In this document: piece after piece, positions 16,511-24,531 of the stretch
Position numbering within the stretch: the first letter of the stretch is position 1
How the letters are laid out: each line of letters opens with the position of its first letter
Assembly: GCA_963777775.1 (NCBI GenBank)
Contig: CAVZRL010000005.1
Location: forward strand, 620,001-684,000
DNA: 64,000 bases
Direction of reading: 5' to 3'
Source: WHSW01 sp963777775
GTDB taxonomy: Bacteria; Actinomycetota; Thermoleophilia; Solirubrobacterales; 70-9
Position numbers and translations under genes: made by a program
The notes under the pieces: model-generated
The model's database searches: none
The model's input: only the letters and a program-made list of their open reading frames with translations
What the model was told of the DNA's origin: nothing

Positions 16511-17086
16511 TCAGGTTCGTTGCCGAAGCTTGTACAGGTCCTCCACGGTGTCGACATCAGCGCTAACCCCGACGGTCTCGCACCCGACGCCAATTACGCC
16601 GTGAGCCTCGAGCAAGTTTCGCGCCCCCTCGTCGCCGCGCAGCCTCTCCAGCTCCGCGAACAGGGTGCGCTTGATCGCCACCGGGTGGCCCGGGCGACCG
16701 CCAAAGGTCGCGCGCGTCGCCGGCTGCGGCCCAGCCGATCGGTCGATGACGGTCGAGATCACCTGCGGCGTGATAAGCGGCTGGTCGCCGAGGACGACCA
16801 CCAGCATCTCGGCTTCGCTCGCGGCCGCGACCGCAGCTCGCAGCGAGGCGGCGATCCCCTCGTGCCAATCGGGAGTGATAACGACCTCGACCCCGCCGAG
16901 GTCCACGTCGGCGCGAATCCGCTTGGCATGGGCGCCGAGCACGACGACGATCGCATCGATCGCGGGCACCGCCCGCAGCGCTTCGATCGGGTAGCTGAGC
17001 AGCGGCCGGCCGTGAAGCTCGGCGAGCTGCTTCGGTGAGCCGAAGCGCTCCGAGCCCCCGGCGGCGAGCACGGCGCCGACGATCAT
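16511..17086 (-). CDS. MocA-like molybdenum cofactor nucleotidyltransferase
   Basis: A 191-residue nucleotidyltransferase of the MobA/MocA family. The N-terminal GAVLAAGGSERFGSPKQLAE carries the nucleotide-binding LAAGGSxRxGxxK motif; VVLGDQPLITPQV provides the metal-binding Asp; GRPGHPVAI and DVDTVEDL close the domain. Members transfer CMP or GMP to molybdopterin for oxidases. The ATG at 17086 is chosen because GAGGT lies upstream and the motif starts at once; the longer open frame is not conserved. The sulfite-oxidase-like enzyme in this window would be one cofactor user, though MocA normally serves xanthine-dehydrogenase-type enzymes. Confidence 0.86.
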   Translation of the reverse strand: MIVGAVLAAGGSERFGSPKQLAELHGRPLLSYPIEALRAVPAIDAIVVVLGAHAKRIRADVDLGGVEVVITPDWHEGIAASLRAAVAAASEAEMLVVVLGDQPLITPQVISTVIDRSAGPQPATRATFGGRPGHPVAIKRTLFAELERLRGDEGARNLLEAHGVIGVGCETVGVSADVDTVEDLYKLRQRT

Positions 17087-17366
17087 GCGCCGACCTCGTG
17101 GATGGGCCCGGCGCTCACGCCGCTTTACCTGAGTGCGAGACGGCGCCGTTGGCGCGCCAGGCCTCAACCTCGTCGAGAACCTCGCCCATCTCCGCCTCCT
17201 CACTCGTTCGGCCGCGAGCTGCTCGAGTGAATCGAGAGTATTGCCTGCGAGGAGGTCGAGGTGCGATGAGTTCGCGCTGCCCACGCGGTCTGATCAAGGA
17301 CGACTTGATAGACCCACGGTGCACGGGTACGCGAGCACGAGACCAGACCAAGAGGAGGCCGACCAG

Positions 17367-17939
17367 ATGGCAACACGGATCGTCGTGACCGAGTTCGCAT
17401 CACTCGACGGCGTGATGGAGGCGCCCGGGGGTGAGCCGGACTTCAAGTACCCCGGTTGGACCTTCGAGTTCGACCGCGGTGACGACGGGAACCAATTCAA
17501 GCTGGACGAGACGAGGCAGGCCGACGGCCTGCTGATCGGCCGGCGCACCTATGAGAGCTTCGCCGGCGCGTGGCCCCAGCGCGAGGGCGAGTTCGCCGAG
17601 AAGTTCAACTCGATGCCGAAGTTCGTCGTCTCGACGACGCTCAAGGACCCGGAGTGGAACAACACCACGGTCCTCGATAGCGGCGACGCGACGGCCCAGG
17701 TGCGTACGCTCAAAGAGGAGTTTGACGGCGAACTGCAGGTACCGGGTAGCCATCGGCTCGTCCAGGAGCTGATCCAAAGCGACCTCGTCGACCAGGTCAA
17801 CCTGATGGTCTTTCCGGTGATCCTCGGCACGGGCAAGAAGGCCTTCGAGGAGACGCCCGAGCGGCGCAACCTACGGCTCAAGGACTCGAAGGTCGTCGGC
17901 GATGGCGTTGCCGTGCTGATCTACGAGCGGGCTGCCTGA
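17367..17939 (+). CDS. RibD C-terminal/dihydrofolate reductase-like protein
   Basis: A 190-residue member of the RibD_C/DHFR-like family: SLDGVMEAPGG at the start, LLIGRRTYESFAG, FVVSTTLKDPEWNNTTVL, and DQVNLMVFPVILGTGKKAFE. Members bind NADPH and reduce small pterin- or pyrimidine-like substrates, though most stand-alone forms are uncharacterised. AGAGGAGG lies upstream of the ATG. The last 19 bp overlap the 3' end of the convergent desaturase gene. A paralogue lies at 40.7 kb. Confidence 0.9.
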   Translation: MATRIVVTEFASLDGVMEAPGGEPDFKYPGWTFEFDRGDDGNQFKLDETRQADGLLIGRRTYESFAGAWPQREGEFAEKFNSMPKFVVSTTLKDPEWNNTTVLDSGDATAQVRTLKEEFDGELQVPGSHRLVQELIQSDLVDQVNLMVFPVILGTGKKAFEETPERRNLRLKDSKVVGDGVAVLIYERAA

Positions 17940-19015
17940 CTTGGCTCGGGGCGCCAGCGCGGGGGCGGATCGTCGCGCGAACCTGAACGAGGCGACGAAA
18001 GGTCGCCCGGATAGCCGACGAGCGAACCCCGCTCCTCGTCCCACAGCTTCAGTCGCAGGGCGCCGAGACCGCTGCGTACGGTGACCACCGGGGTGGCCGC
18101 GAACATCGGCTGCTCGTCATGCGCGGCCCGAAGGCGGTAGTTCGGGATCCTGGCACTCAGGTGGTGCACGTGGTGGTAGTTGGCGTTGCCGACCGCCCAG
18201 GCGAGCGCGCGCGGGAGCTTCAGGTACGAGCTCCCCTGCAGCGCGGCGAGCTCGAACTGCCAGTCGCCGGCGGGTCGGTAGTAGGTCTCCTCGTACTGAT
18301 GCTGGATGTAGAGCATCCACGCGGCGATCGCGCCGCCGGCCACCAGGGTCGTGCCCTGGATCAGCAGGTAGGTCTGCCAGCCGACCAGCGCGCCCCACCC
18401 GATCGCCCAGGCGGCAAGCGCGAGGTTCGTCGCCACCACGCTGAGCAGGATCCTCCGGGACATGCCCCGCTGCGGGAAGCGACGCTCGAACAGGAAGACG
18501 AGGCTCGGTCCCACGAGCAACATCAGCAGCGGGTTGCGATAGGCGCGGTAGCCGAGCCTTCGGACGCGGGATGCGCCTTCGTACTCGGCGACGGTCATCG
18601 TGTAGATCTCGCCGGGCCCGCGCTCGTCGAGATTGCCGGCGTGGGCGTGATGGAGGCTGTGCTGGCGCTGCCACCAGCGGTAGGGGGTGAAGAGCAGGAA
18701 GCCGAGCAGGTGGCCCCAGCGGGCGTTTGCCGCTCGCGACTCGAACAACGAGTTGTGGGTCAGGTCATGGAAGAACGAGTACATCCGTACGAGGAACACC
18801 GTCGCGACCAGCCCGAGGCCGATCGCGAGACCGGCGGCCGGCTGGGCGATCGAGGCGAGCACCCAGATCCCGAGGTAGGACAGGACCACGCTCGCGATCT
18901 GCCCGAGGCTGCGCCCGCGGTCGATGTCCAGATAGGCGGCGAGGTCCTGCTTCCAGCGCTTGCGGCCGGGGATCGCCGCGCTGGTCACGGGAGCGTTTGT
19001 CGGCGAGGGCGTCAC
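17921..19015 (-). CDS. Membrane fatty acid desaturase
   Basis: A 364-residue membrane-bound fatty acid desaturase. The three di-iron His boxes are visible: HDLTHN (first), HSLHHAH (second) and HHVHH (third, in NYHHVHHLSARIPNYRL). Hydrophobic segments lie at about 40-75, 165-180 and 190-235. This arrangement matches the acyl-lipid desaturase (omega/DesA-like) group. The C-terminal 20 residues (SGSRDDPPPRWRPEPSQAAR) lie beyond the conserved end and fall in a 44-bp direct repeat, and the gene overlaps the convergent reductase by 19 bp. The 3' end may have been remodelled by rearrangement. Confidence 0.9.
   Translation of the reverse strand: MTPSPTNAPVTSAAIPGRKRWKQDLAAYLDIDRGRSLGQIASVVLSYLGIWVLASIAQPAAGLAIGLGLVATVFLVRMYSFFHDLTHNSLFESRAANARWGHLLGFLLFTPYRWWQRQHSLHHAHAGNLDERGPGEIYTMTVAEYEGASRVRRLGYRAYRNPLLMLLVGPSLVFLFERRFPQRGMSRRILLSVVATNLALAAWAIGWGALVGWQTYLLIQGTTLVAGGAIAAWMLYIQHQYEETYYRPAGDWQFELAALQGSSYLKLPRALAWAVGNANYHHVHHLSARIPNYRLRAAHDEQPMFAATPVVTVRSGLGALRLKLWDEERGSLVGYPGDLSSPRSGSRDDPPPRWRPEPSQAARS
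17949..17992 (+). repeat. Direct repeat copy 1b (44 bp), inside desaturase 3' end
   Basis: Matches 16425-16468 with two mismatches, same orientation. It encodes part of the non-conserved C-terminal tail of the desaturase. The two copies bracket a 1.5-kb segment with the MocA-like and RibD-like genes. Confidence 0.85.
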
Positions 19016-19057
19016 GGCAATGCATTTCGCCCCGACCGCCGATCTGGATCACCCCAG

Positions 19058-19651
19058 CTAGGCGGGCGCCGGCGTGCGGCCGGCCCTCGACTCGCGCTCG
19101 ATCTGGCGCATCATCGCCGGGTACACGATCAGGTGTCGAACCGGTCTGATCGCTGTCATGTAGGCGTTCCCGAGCAGTCCGTTTGGCTTCACCAGGACGG
19201 CCATCTGGGCGCGCCAGACGTCGTTCCCTTCCGGGACTCGGCCGATGTGGAGCACCCCGTGCATCGTTCGGTTGGCGATCTCCGCGGCCCACTCGTCGTC
19301 GATCAGATACAGCGAGCTGAACGGGAGCGCGTCGAAGTCAGGACCCGACGGAGCGTCGCGCAGGTCCGCCGGCATGCGGTCGCGGAGCGTCGGCACCCTG
19401 GCGCCCAGGCCGGTGTCCGGGTCGTCCCAGCCGAACAGCTCCCCGAGCTTCCACCGGATCACGAACAGCGCTCGAACGGCGCCCGGAGACCCTCGCGACG
19501 GGTCGGCCGACGCGAACCCCCGCACCAGCCGGAGGAAGTCTTCCGTGTCGCCCGTCCCCGGCAGCCGCCAGACGTCCTCGAGCCGAAAGTCGCGCGTCAG
19601 CTCGTGGATTCGCCAGGGCCGCGAGGTGTGCTCTGTGTTCGGGATCCTCAT
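19058..19651 (-). CDS. DUF2867 family protein
   Basis: A 197-residue DUF2867 protein. The family signature HGVLHIGRV followed by MAVLVKPNGLLGNAYMTAIR and HLIVYPAMMRQIE at the C-terminus is clear. The function is unknown; members occur alone or fused to NAD-dependent epimerases and are related in fold to SRPBCC proteins. It lies 19 bp downstream of the AHSA1-type gene in the same direction and is probably the last gene of the ArsR-led operon. Confidence 0.88.
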   Translation of the reverse strand: MRIPNTEHTSRPWRIHELTRDFRLEDVWRLPGTGDTEDFLRLVRGFASADPSRGSPGAVRALFVIRWKLGELFGWDDPDTGLGARVPTLRDRMPADLRDAPSGPDFDALPFSSLYLIDDEWAAEIANRTMHGVLHIGRVPEGNDVWRAQMAVLVKPNGLLGNAYMTAIRPVRHLIVYPAMMRQIERESRAGRTPAPA

Positions 19652-19670
19652 GCCAGCTACCTGCGCAACG

Positions 19671-20102
19671 TCACGCGAGCAGGCGCTCGAGGTTGGCGAA
19701 GGCCTTGCCCCAACCGTCCTCGTGCGAGCGCACGGTCTCCTCGTCCCGGAGGCCGCTGTGGGTGAAGCGGACGACGGTGGTGCCGTTCTGATCCTCGAAG
19801 TCGAGCTCGATCAGCCCTTGCCGGTCCTCGCCGTCCCAGGTCCAAGTGAACCCCAACCGACGCGGCGGCTCAATCTCGGTGTAGGTGCCGCCGCCGCCGT
19901 ACTCGATGTCCTTGTGGGGGTTGCGCATGACCACCCGAACCGCACCCCCAACGCGCAGATCGACCTCAGCCTCGGTCGTCTCCCAGTCGTGCTCAGCGTG
20001 CCACCAGCGGCGGATCACCTCCTCGCTCGTCCACGCGTCGAAGACCCTCTGGGCCGGTGCCCGGTAGGTGCGCTCCATCCGAAGCGTCGTTTTCTGGGTC
20101 AT
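19671..20102 (-). CDS. AHSA1/SRPBCC domain protein
   Basis: A 143-residue SRPBCC (START/Bet v1-like) protein of the AHSA1 type: TYRAPAQRVFDAWTSEEVIR at the start, RWWHAEHDW, GGAVRVVMRNPHKDIEYGGG, then LGFTWTWDG and EDGWGKAFANLERLLA at the end. Such proteins bind hydrophobic ligands in a helix-grip pocket and are often encoded beside ArsR regulators, as here. The ATG overlaps the stop of the small upstream membrane gene by 4 bp (ATGA), so its translation is coupled. Confidence 0.9.
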   Translation of the reverse strand: MTQKTTLRMERTYRAPAQRVFDAWTSEEVIRRWWHAEHDWETTEAEVDLRVGGAVRVVMRNPHKDIEYGGGGTYTEIEPPRRLGFTWTWDGEDRQGLIELDFEDQNGTTVVRFTHSGLRDEETVRSHEDGWGKAFANLERLLA

Positions 20103-20230
20103 GCCCTGGGCTCCCGTCGGCGTCGCAGGCGCACCATTATCCAGGCGCGGGCGACGAGCAGTCCGGCGCCCGCGCCGCCCGCCGACGGGAGGATCTCTTC
20201 GAGCGGCAGGCCTCCGATGTGAGCGATCAC
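20099..20230 (-). CDS. Small membrane protein (43 aa) coupled to DUF899 and AHSA1
   Basis: A short frame of 43 residues starting at GTG 20230, reading (V)IAHIGGLPLEEILPSAGG, then an Ala/Gly/Leu-rich membrane helix (about 17-33) and a strongly basic end RLRRRREPRA. The GTG overlaps the stop of the upstream DUF899 gene (GTGA) and its own stop overlaps the ATG of the AHSA1 gene (ATGA). Such double coupling is strong evidence for a real gene. Similar IAHIGGLPxEE small proteins occur in other actinobacteria. The function is unknown. Confidence 0.72.
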   Translation of the reverse strand: MIAHIGGLPLEEILPSAGGAGAGLLVARAWIMVRLRRRREPRA

Positions 20231-20949
20231 GCCGCCTCGCCCTGCGACGCGGACGTCGAGGCCGTGTCGGGGTACGCGTCGTGATAGTTCCACCACCCAT
20301 AGGGCGGCGTCTGCGGGTACCCCTCCGGCGAGTCCTCCCACTCCTCCTGGCGCCCGAGCGCGGTGATATCGAGGTAGCTCCAGGTGGTGCCCAGGTGCTC
20401 GTCACCGCGGCTGTCGATGAAGTAAGTGCGGAAAATCCGGTCACCGTCGCGAATGAAGGCGTTCGTACCGTGCCAGTCGCGGACGCCGAAGTCCGTGTCG
20501 AAGTCGTCGGTGATCGTGTACCAGGGGATCAAGTCCCAACCCAAGCGCTGCTTCAAGCCCTGGATCTCGGCCCGAGGCGCGCGCGAGGCGAACACGAGCG
20601 TCGTGTCGCGCGTGTTCAGGTGGGCCGGGTGGGCGATTTGATCGGCGATGAAGGAGCACCCCACGCACGCCCGCTCCGGGTAGGAGCCACCCTCCGCGTA
20701 GGTCGTGACCTCCGGGCCATAAAAGGCGCGGTAGACGATCAGCTGACGGCGTCCGTCGAAGAGGTCGAGCAGGCTCGCGGGGCCGTCCGGACCCTCGAAC
20801 CCGTAGTCCTTCTCGACCTCCATCCAAGGCATCCGGCGGCGCTCGGCCGCCAGCGCATCGCGCGCTCGGGTGAGCTCCTTCTCCTTCACCAACAGCTCCT
20901 CACGCGCGGTCTCCCACTCCTGGGGCGGGACGATCGTGGGTGTGTTCAT
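20227..20949 (-). CDS. DUF899 family thioredoxin-fold protein (second copy)
   Basis: A 240-residue DUF899 protein. Conserved parts are EWETAREELLVKEKELTRAR, RRRMPWMEVEKDYGFEGPDG, ERACVGCSFIADQI (Cys-x-x-Cys), NTRDTTLVFASRAPRAEI and the C-terminal GTTWSYLDITALGRQEEWED. It differs from the copy at 15.5 kb and belongs to the longer-tailed subgroup. Its start overlaps the ArsR stop by 4 bp (ATGA), and its stop overlaps the small membrane gene. The operon layout suggests a role tied to the AHSA1 protein under ArsR control. Confidence 0.92.
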   Translation of the reverse strand: MNTPTIVPPQEWETAREELLVKEKELTRARDALAAERRRMPWMEVEKDYGFEGPDGPASLLDLFDGRRQLIVYRAFYGPEVTTYAEGGSYPERACVGCSFIADQIAHPAHLNTRDTTLVFASRAPRAEIQGLKQRLGWDLIPWYTITDDFDTDFGVRDWHGTNAFIRDGDRIFRTYFIDSRGDEHLGTTWSYLDITALGRQEEWEDSPEGYPQTPPYGWWNYHDAYPDTASTSASQGEAA

Positions 20950-21260
20950 GGCGTTCCTTCCTCTTTCAGGTAATCATCGACGACATCGAACATGCGGCCC
21001 CAGAGGGCGCGCTGGCGATCCATCCACTCGGCCGCTTCCCTGAGTGCGTCGAGCTCCAACGAGAGCCGATGCGTGCGACCCTCGATTACGCGCGTCACCA
21101 CGCCGGTCTCCTCGAGCACCTTCAGGTGCTTCGAGATCGCCGGCTTCGAGACCCCGAAGCTGCCGGTGGCCTCGGCGACAGTCGCCGAACCGGCGGCGAG
21201 CTGCTCGACGATGCCGCGGCGGATCGGGTGTGCGAGGGCCCGGAACGGATCGTTAACCAT
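20946..21260 (-). CDS. ArsR-family transcriptional regulator
   Basis: A 104-residue winged-helix repressor of the ArsR/SmtB type: FRALAHPIRRGIVEQLAAG, SVSKPAISKH-like recognition helix (FGVSKPAISKHLKVLEETGV) and the wing VTRVIEGRTHRLSLE. No metal-binding Cys pair is present, so it is one of the AHSA1-linked ArsR proteins that sense something other than arsenic. Its start codon lies inside a perfect inverted repeat (21252-21269), suggesting that it represses its own operon. It heads a coupled set of four genes. Confidence 0.93.
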   Translation of the reverse strand: MVNDPFRALAHPIRRGIVEQLAAGSATVAEATGSFGVSKPAISKHLKVLEETGVVTRVIEGRTHRLSLELDALREAAEWMDRQRALWGRMFDVVDDYLKEEGTP

Positions 21261-21269
21261 AGGGTTAAC
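21252..21269. promoter_or_regulatory. Palindromic operator over the ArsR start codon
   Basis: GTTAACCATAGGGTTAAC, with TTAACC and GGTTAA arms as a perfect inverted repeat. It covers the ArsR ATG (21258-21260 on the minus strand). It is AT-richer than its surroundings and well placed for autorepression. Confidence 0.65.
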
Positions 21270-21428
21270 ATAGCACGCCCGGCTGAGGGAGCATCGCGGC
21301 CGAGTTCTTCACCCCCTCGCGGCTGGTAACGAGGAATGCCGCCCGTGTCCTGGGCAACCCTGAGCAGGAGGCAGGACACCGGCGCCGAAGGCTCACCGGT
21401 CCCGCACCTTCGACAGATGGAGAGCACC

Positions 21429-21833
21429 ATGCAGGCAGGCGATTCGGCTCGAAAGGGCGACTCCGGATGGGCGGCCTTCGCGGGAGTGATCATGTTCGTG
21501 GTCGGGTCGCTGAGCGCCCTGTGGGGACTCGGAGGGATCCTCAACGACGACATCGTCGTCGTCGGCGGCCACGGGGCGATCCTCGCCGACATCACGACCT
21601 GGGGCTGGGTCCACCTGATCCTTGGCTCGCTGATCGCCCTGACGGGGATCGGTCTGCTGACCGGCAACACCGCGGCCCGATGGTTCGGCATCTTCGTCGT
21701 CGCCGTCAACGCGATCGCTCAGATCGTCTGGTTCCCCGCGGCTCCGCTGTGGGCCTTCCTGATGATCATCCTCGACGTCACGATCCTCTACCAGCTGACC
21801 GCGCGCTGGGACTACCAGGCGAGCTGGGACTGA
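21429..21833 (+). CDS. DUF7144 family membrane protein
   Basis: A 134-residue protein with four membrane helices: GWAAFAGVIMFVVGSLSALW, TWGWVHLILGSLIALTGIGL, WFGIFVVAVNAIAQIVWFP and WAFLMIILDVTILYQLT. The pattern of GW...AG...M...G in the first helix and WGW in the second matches the DUF7144 family of unknown function. The ATG at 21429 has GGAG 7 bases upstream, preferred over the ATG at 21417. A hairpin lies just beyond the stop. Confidence 0.82.
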   Translation: MQAGDSARKGDSGWAAFAGVIMFVVGSLSALWGLGGILNDDIVVVGGHGAILADITTWGWVHLILGSLIALTGIGLLTGNTAARWFGIFVVAVNAIAQIVWFPAAPLWAFLMIILDVTILYQLTARWDYQASWD

Positions 21834-21849
21834 TCGTCCGTGGACTCGG

Positions 21850-21873
21850 CCTGAGCGGCGCGAGCCGCTGAGG
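21850..21873. terminator. Hairpin between convergent genes
   Basis: Inverted repeat CCTGAGCGGC (21850-21859) and GCCGCTGAGG (21864-21873) with a 4-base GCGA loop and a single mismatch, placed between the convergent DUF7144 and SnoaL-like stops. It probably serves both strands. Confidence 0.55.
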
Positions 21874-21881
21874 TCGCGAGG

Positions 21882-22253
21882 CTAGGGAGCGGACCTCCAT
21901 CGAGCCCGCCACTCCGGCGGTTCCCAGCCCTCGGCGACGTAGATCGACTCGCGCGCGATCTTGTCGCCTTGAAACTCGAGAATGCTGACGCCGAAGCTCC
22001 GATCACCCCCGTCGTAGCTGATCGAGATCTCTGCGACCCAGAGATCGTCGCGGCCTCTGATCTCGCGAAACTCGACCTCCGTAGACGCCGGGTAGTTGCT
22101 TCGCCACTCGCGGAGGTTCTCAACTCCGACGAAGCGCTCGCCGGACTGCGGGAACTCAAGGACGGCATCGTCGCGGTACATCTCGTGACTGACGTCGGGA
22201 TCCCCGCTGGTGAAGTGCCGGTCGAGCATCGCCCTGACCGTCGCGGCATCCAT
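21882..22253 (-). CDS. SnoaL-like/NTF2-fold protein
   Basis: A 123-residue NTF2-superfamily protein of the SnoaL type: MLDRHFTSGDPDVSHEMYRD at the start, DAVLEFPQSGERFVGVENLR and the closing IARESIYVAEGWEPPEWR. Members are small alpha+beta barrels acting as isomerases, hydrolases or ligand-binding proteins; nothing here fixes the substrate. It lies 27 bp after the MMPL gene in the same direction. Confidence 0.85.
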   Translation of the reverse strand: MDAATVRAMLDRHFTSGDPDVSHEMYRDDAVLEFPQSGERFVGVENLREWRSNYPASTEVEFREIRGRDDLWVAEISISYDGGDRSFGVSILEFQGDKIARESIYVAEGWEPPEWRARWRSAP

Positions 22254-22280
22254 GCCGCAGATTCTGACTGACGACAGGGA

Positions 22281-24446
22281 TCAGGCAAGGCTCCGAGCCG
22301 GGGTCGCGTCGCCGTGGCCGACCCGCACGTCGGGCAGGACACGATCGAGCCAGCGCGGCAGATACCAGGCGGCGGGGCCCGCGAGCCGAAGCAGGACCGG
22401 CATCAACAGCAGCCGCACCACGAAGGCATCCAGAAGCACGGCGATCCCGAGCACGACGCCCATCTCCTTGGGCGGCAGCGGCCCGGAGAGGGCGAAGGTG
22501 AAGAAGACCGCCACCATCACCGCGCCGGCGGCGAGGACCACTCGCCCGGTGTTGGCGAGGCCGCCGACCATCGCCTTGCGGGCGTCGCCCTCGGCGTCCC
22601 AATGCTCTTTCGCCGAGGAGAGCAGGAAGACCGTGTAGTCCATCGAGATCGCGAAGATCATCGCGAAGAAGAACACCGGCGCCCACGCATCGAGGAAGCC
22701 CTGCGGCTCGAAGCCCAGCAATCCCGCCAGGTGTCCGTCCTGGAAGATCCATTTGGCGATCCCGAAGGCGGCGCCGGTGGCGAGCAGGTTGGTGACAACG
22801 CCGATCGCGGCCGCCACCGGAGCCTGGAATGCAATGAGCAGCACCAGGAAGCCGAGCGCCAGGACGACACCGATCACCAGAGGTGTCTTGGCCGCCAGCG
22901 CGGCCTCGAGGTCGTGGTTCTCGGCCGCTGCGCCGCCGATCAGGGTGCCGGAGGGAAGCTCCGAGCGCAGGCGATCGACCGTCGCACCCAGCTCAGGGCT
23001 CGAGGGATCGCTGGTCGGAACCGCCTCAATCAGCGCCTGGCCGCCGCGGCCGGGCTGCGGCGGCAGGGACCGGGCGATGCCCGGATCGTCCTGCACTGCG
23101 GCCACTACTCCTTGGCGCGCCGAGGCCGGGGCGACGATCTGGAGGGCGCCCGGTGCGCCCGGCCCGAAACCCGCCTGGATCTGCTCATGGCCCTGCCGGG
23201 ACTGCTCGTCGGACGGCACCACCTTGATCGAAGGCATCCCGGTCCGCATCGAGAGCACCGGTAGGGCCAGAGCCAACAGCACCAACACAGCGAGGCCACC
23301 GAACAGGTACGGCCGCCGCCAGAGAAGCTCGCCCCAGCGGGCGGAGCGCGGGGACCGATGCTCGCCACCACGCACCCAGGGAAGCGACAGGCGGTCGACC
23401 CTGGGTCCGAGCTTGGCGAGCACCGCGGGCAGCAGCGTCAGCGTCGCGGCCAGCACGAAGAGGACCGAGACGATGATGCCCAGCGACGTCGAGCGGAAGG
23501 CGGGACTCGGCACCAGCATCACCGCCGAGAGCGAGACCAGAACGGTCAATCCCGAGAAGAGGACGGCTTTGCCGGCCGTGTCCATCGTCGTCGCCACCGC
23601 CTCGACGGGACTCAGCTTCTGGCCGAAGTGGGCGCCCCGGAATCGCATGACGATGAAGAGGGCGTAGTCGATGCCGAGCGCAAGGGCGAACATCAGCGCG
23701 AAGTTCATCGCCCAGATCGAGATCGGCGAGACCAGCGTTCCGAGGAAGAGCAGACCTGCGGAGGCGATCAGCCCGACGATGGTCAGCATCAGCGGCAGGC
23801 CCGCGGCTACCAGCGAGCCGAAGGCCAGCACCAGAATCGCCATGGTTACCGGCCAGGAGATGAGCTCGGACTTGAGCATCGCGTCCTTGTTCGCCTGATT
23901 GAAGTCCGACCACATCCCTGCGGCGCCGGTCAGATTGACGGCGACCCCAGGGCCAGCGGCGTCGGCAAGCCTGGTCTCGAGGCGGTCGGCGGCGTCGACC
24001 ATCGCGTTCGGATCGGCGGCCGCGCCGGCCCGGATCACGGCCGTGTGGCCGTCGGGCGAGATCGAGCGACCCGGCTGCGGCGGGGAGACCCGACCCACGG
24101 CGGGATCGCGCCGCAGAACCCGCTGCGAACGGGCCACCGTTTGCCGGAACTCGGGCGCGGTGGCCACGAGGTCCCGCGAATGGACGGCTACCTGCAGCGC
24201 GTAGCTGCCGGCGCCGGCGAAGTTGCGATCGATCTGCTCGCGCGCCTCGACTGACTGCGACCCGCTCGCCTCCCAACCGGCGCCCGAGAGCGCCGTCTCC
24301 ACTCGCGGAGCGAGAATGCCGAGACCGACGGCAATCAGCGCCCAGGCGACGAAGACCCGTCCGCGATGCTCGGCCGCCCACCGGCCGAGCCGACCGATCG
24401 GGCCGACGGGGCTCATCGCTGTGTTTGGCTCTCGTGCGGTGATCAT
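22281..24446 (-). CDS. MMPL-family transporter under TetR control
   Basis: A 721-residue MMPL/RND transporter with two repeats, each an N-terminal helix, an extracellular domain and a five- to six-helix block. The key intramembrane motifs GIDYALFIVMRFR and SMDYTVFLLSSAKE are intact. It is clearly distinct from the MMPL at 9 kb. GAGGAGGG lies upstream of the ATG. It is divergent from a TetR gene, and the shared intergenic region has a perfect 13-bp inverted repeat, so it is probably an inducible lipid or drug exporter repressed by that TetR protein. Confidence 0.94.
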   Translation of the reverse strand: MITAREPNTAMSPVGPIGRLGRWAAEHRGRVFVAWALIAVGLGILAPRVETALSGAGWEASGSQSVEAREQIDRNFAGAGSYALQVAVHSRDLVATAPEFRQTVARSQRVLRRDPAVGRVSPPQPGRSISPDGHTAVIRAGAAADPNAMVDAADRLETRLADAAGPGVAVNLTGAAGMWSDFNQANKDAMLKSELISWPVTMAILVLAFGSLVAAGLPLMLTIVGLIASAGLLFLGTLVSPISIWAMNFALMFALALGIDYALFIVMRFRGAHFGQKLSPVEAVATTMDTAGKAVLFSGLTVLVSLSAVMLVPSPAFRSTSLGIIVSVLFVLAATLTLLPAVLAKLGPRVDRLSLPWVRGGEHRSPRSARWGELLWRRPYLFGGLAVLVLLALALPVLSMRTGMPSIKVVPSDEQSRQGHEQIQAGFGPGAPGALQIVAPASARQGVVAAVQDDPGIARSLPPQPGRGGQALIEAVPTSDPSSPELGATVDRLRSELPSGTLIGGAAAENHDLEAALAAKTPLVIGVVLALGFLVLLIAFQAPVAAAIGVVTNLLATGAAFGIAKWIFQDGHLAGLLGFEPQGFLDAWAPVFFFAMIFAISMDYTVFLLSSAKEHWDAEGDARKAMVGGLANTGRVVLAAGAVMVAVFFTFALSGPLPPKEMGVVLGIAVLLDAFVVRLLLMPVLLRLAGPAAWYLPRWLDRVLPDVRVGHGDATPARSLA

Positions 24447-24463
24447 GGAGACCCTCCTCGTTA

Positions 24464-24518
24464 GTTAGCACGATCGTTCGTGCAAAGACGCCGAGACTAT
24501 ACGACCGATCGTGCTAAC
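24464..24518. promoter_or_regulatory. TetR operators in the MMPL/TetR intergenic region
   Basis: GTTAGCACGATCG (24464-24476) and its exact reverse complement CGATCGTGCTAAC (24506-24518) face each other across 29 bp. The left arm also starts an inner inverted repeat, GCACGA-TCGT-TCGTGC (24468-24483). This fits two TetR operators covering both divergent promoters. Confidence 0.75.
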
Positions 24519-24531
24519 TTTCAAGGTGACT

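Noticed and set aside
18119..19765. 548-residue plus-strand open frame
   Set aside because: It is antisense to the desaturase and DUF2867 genes, both with clear family motifs.
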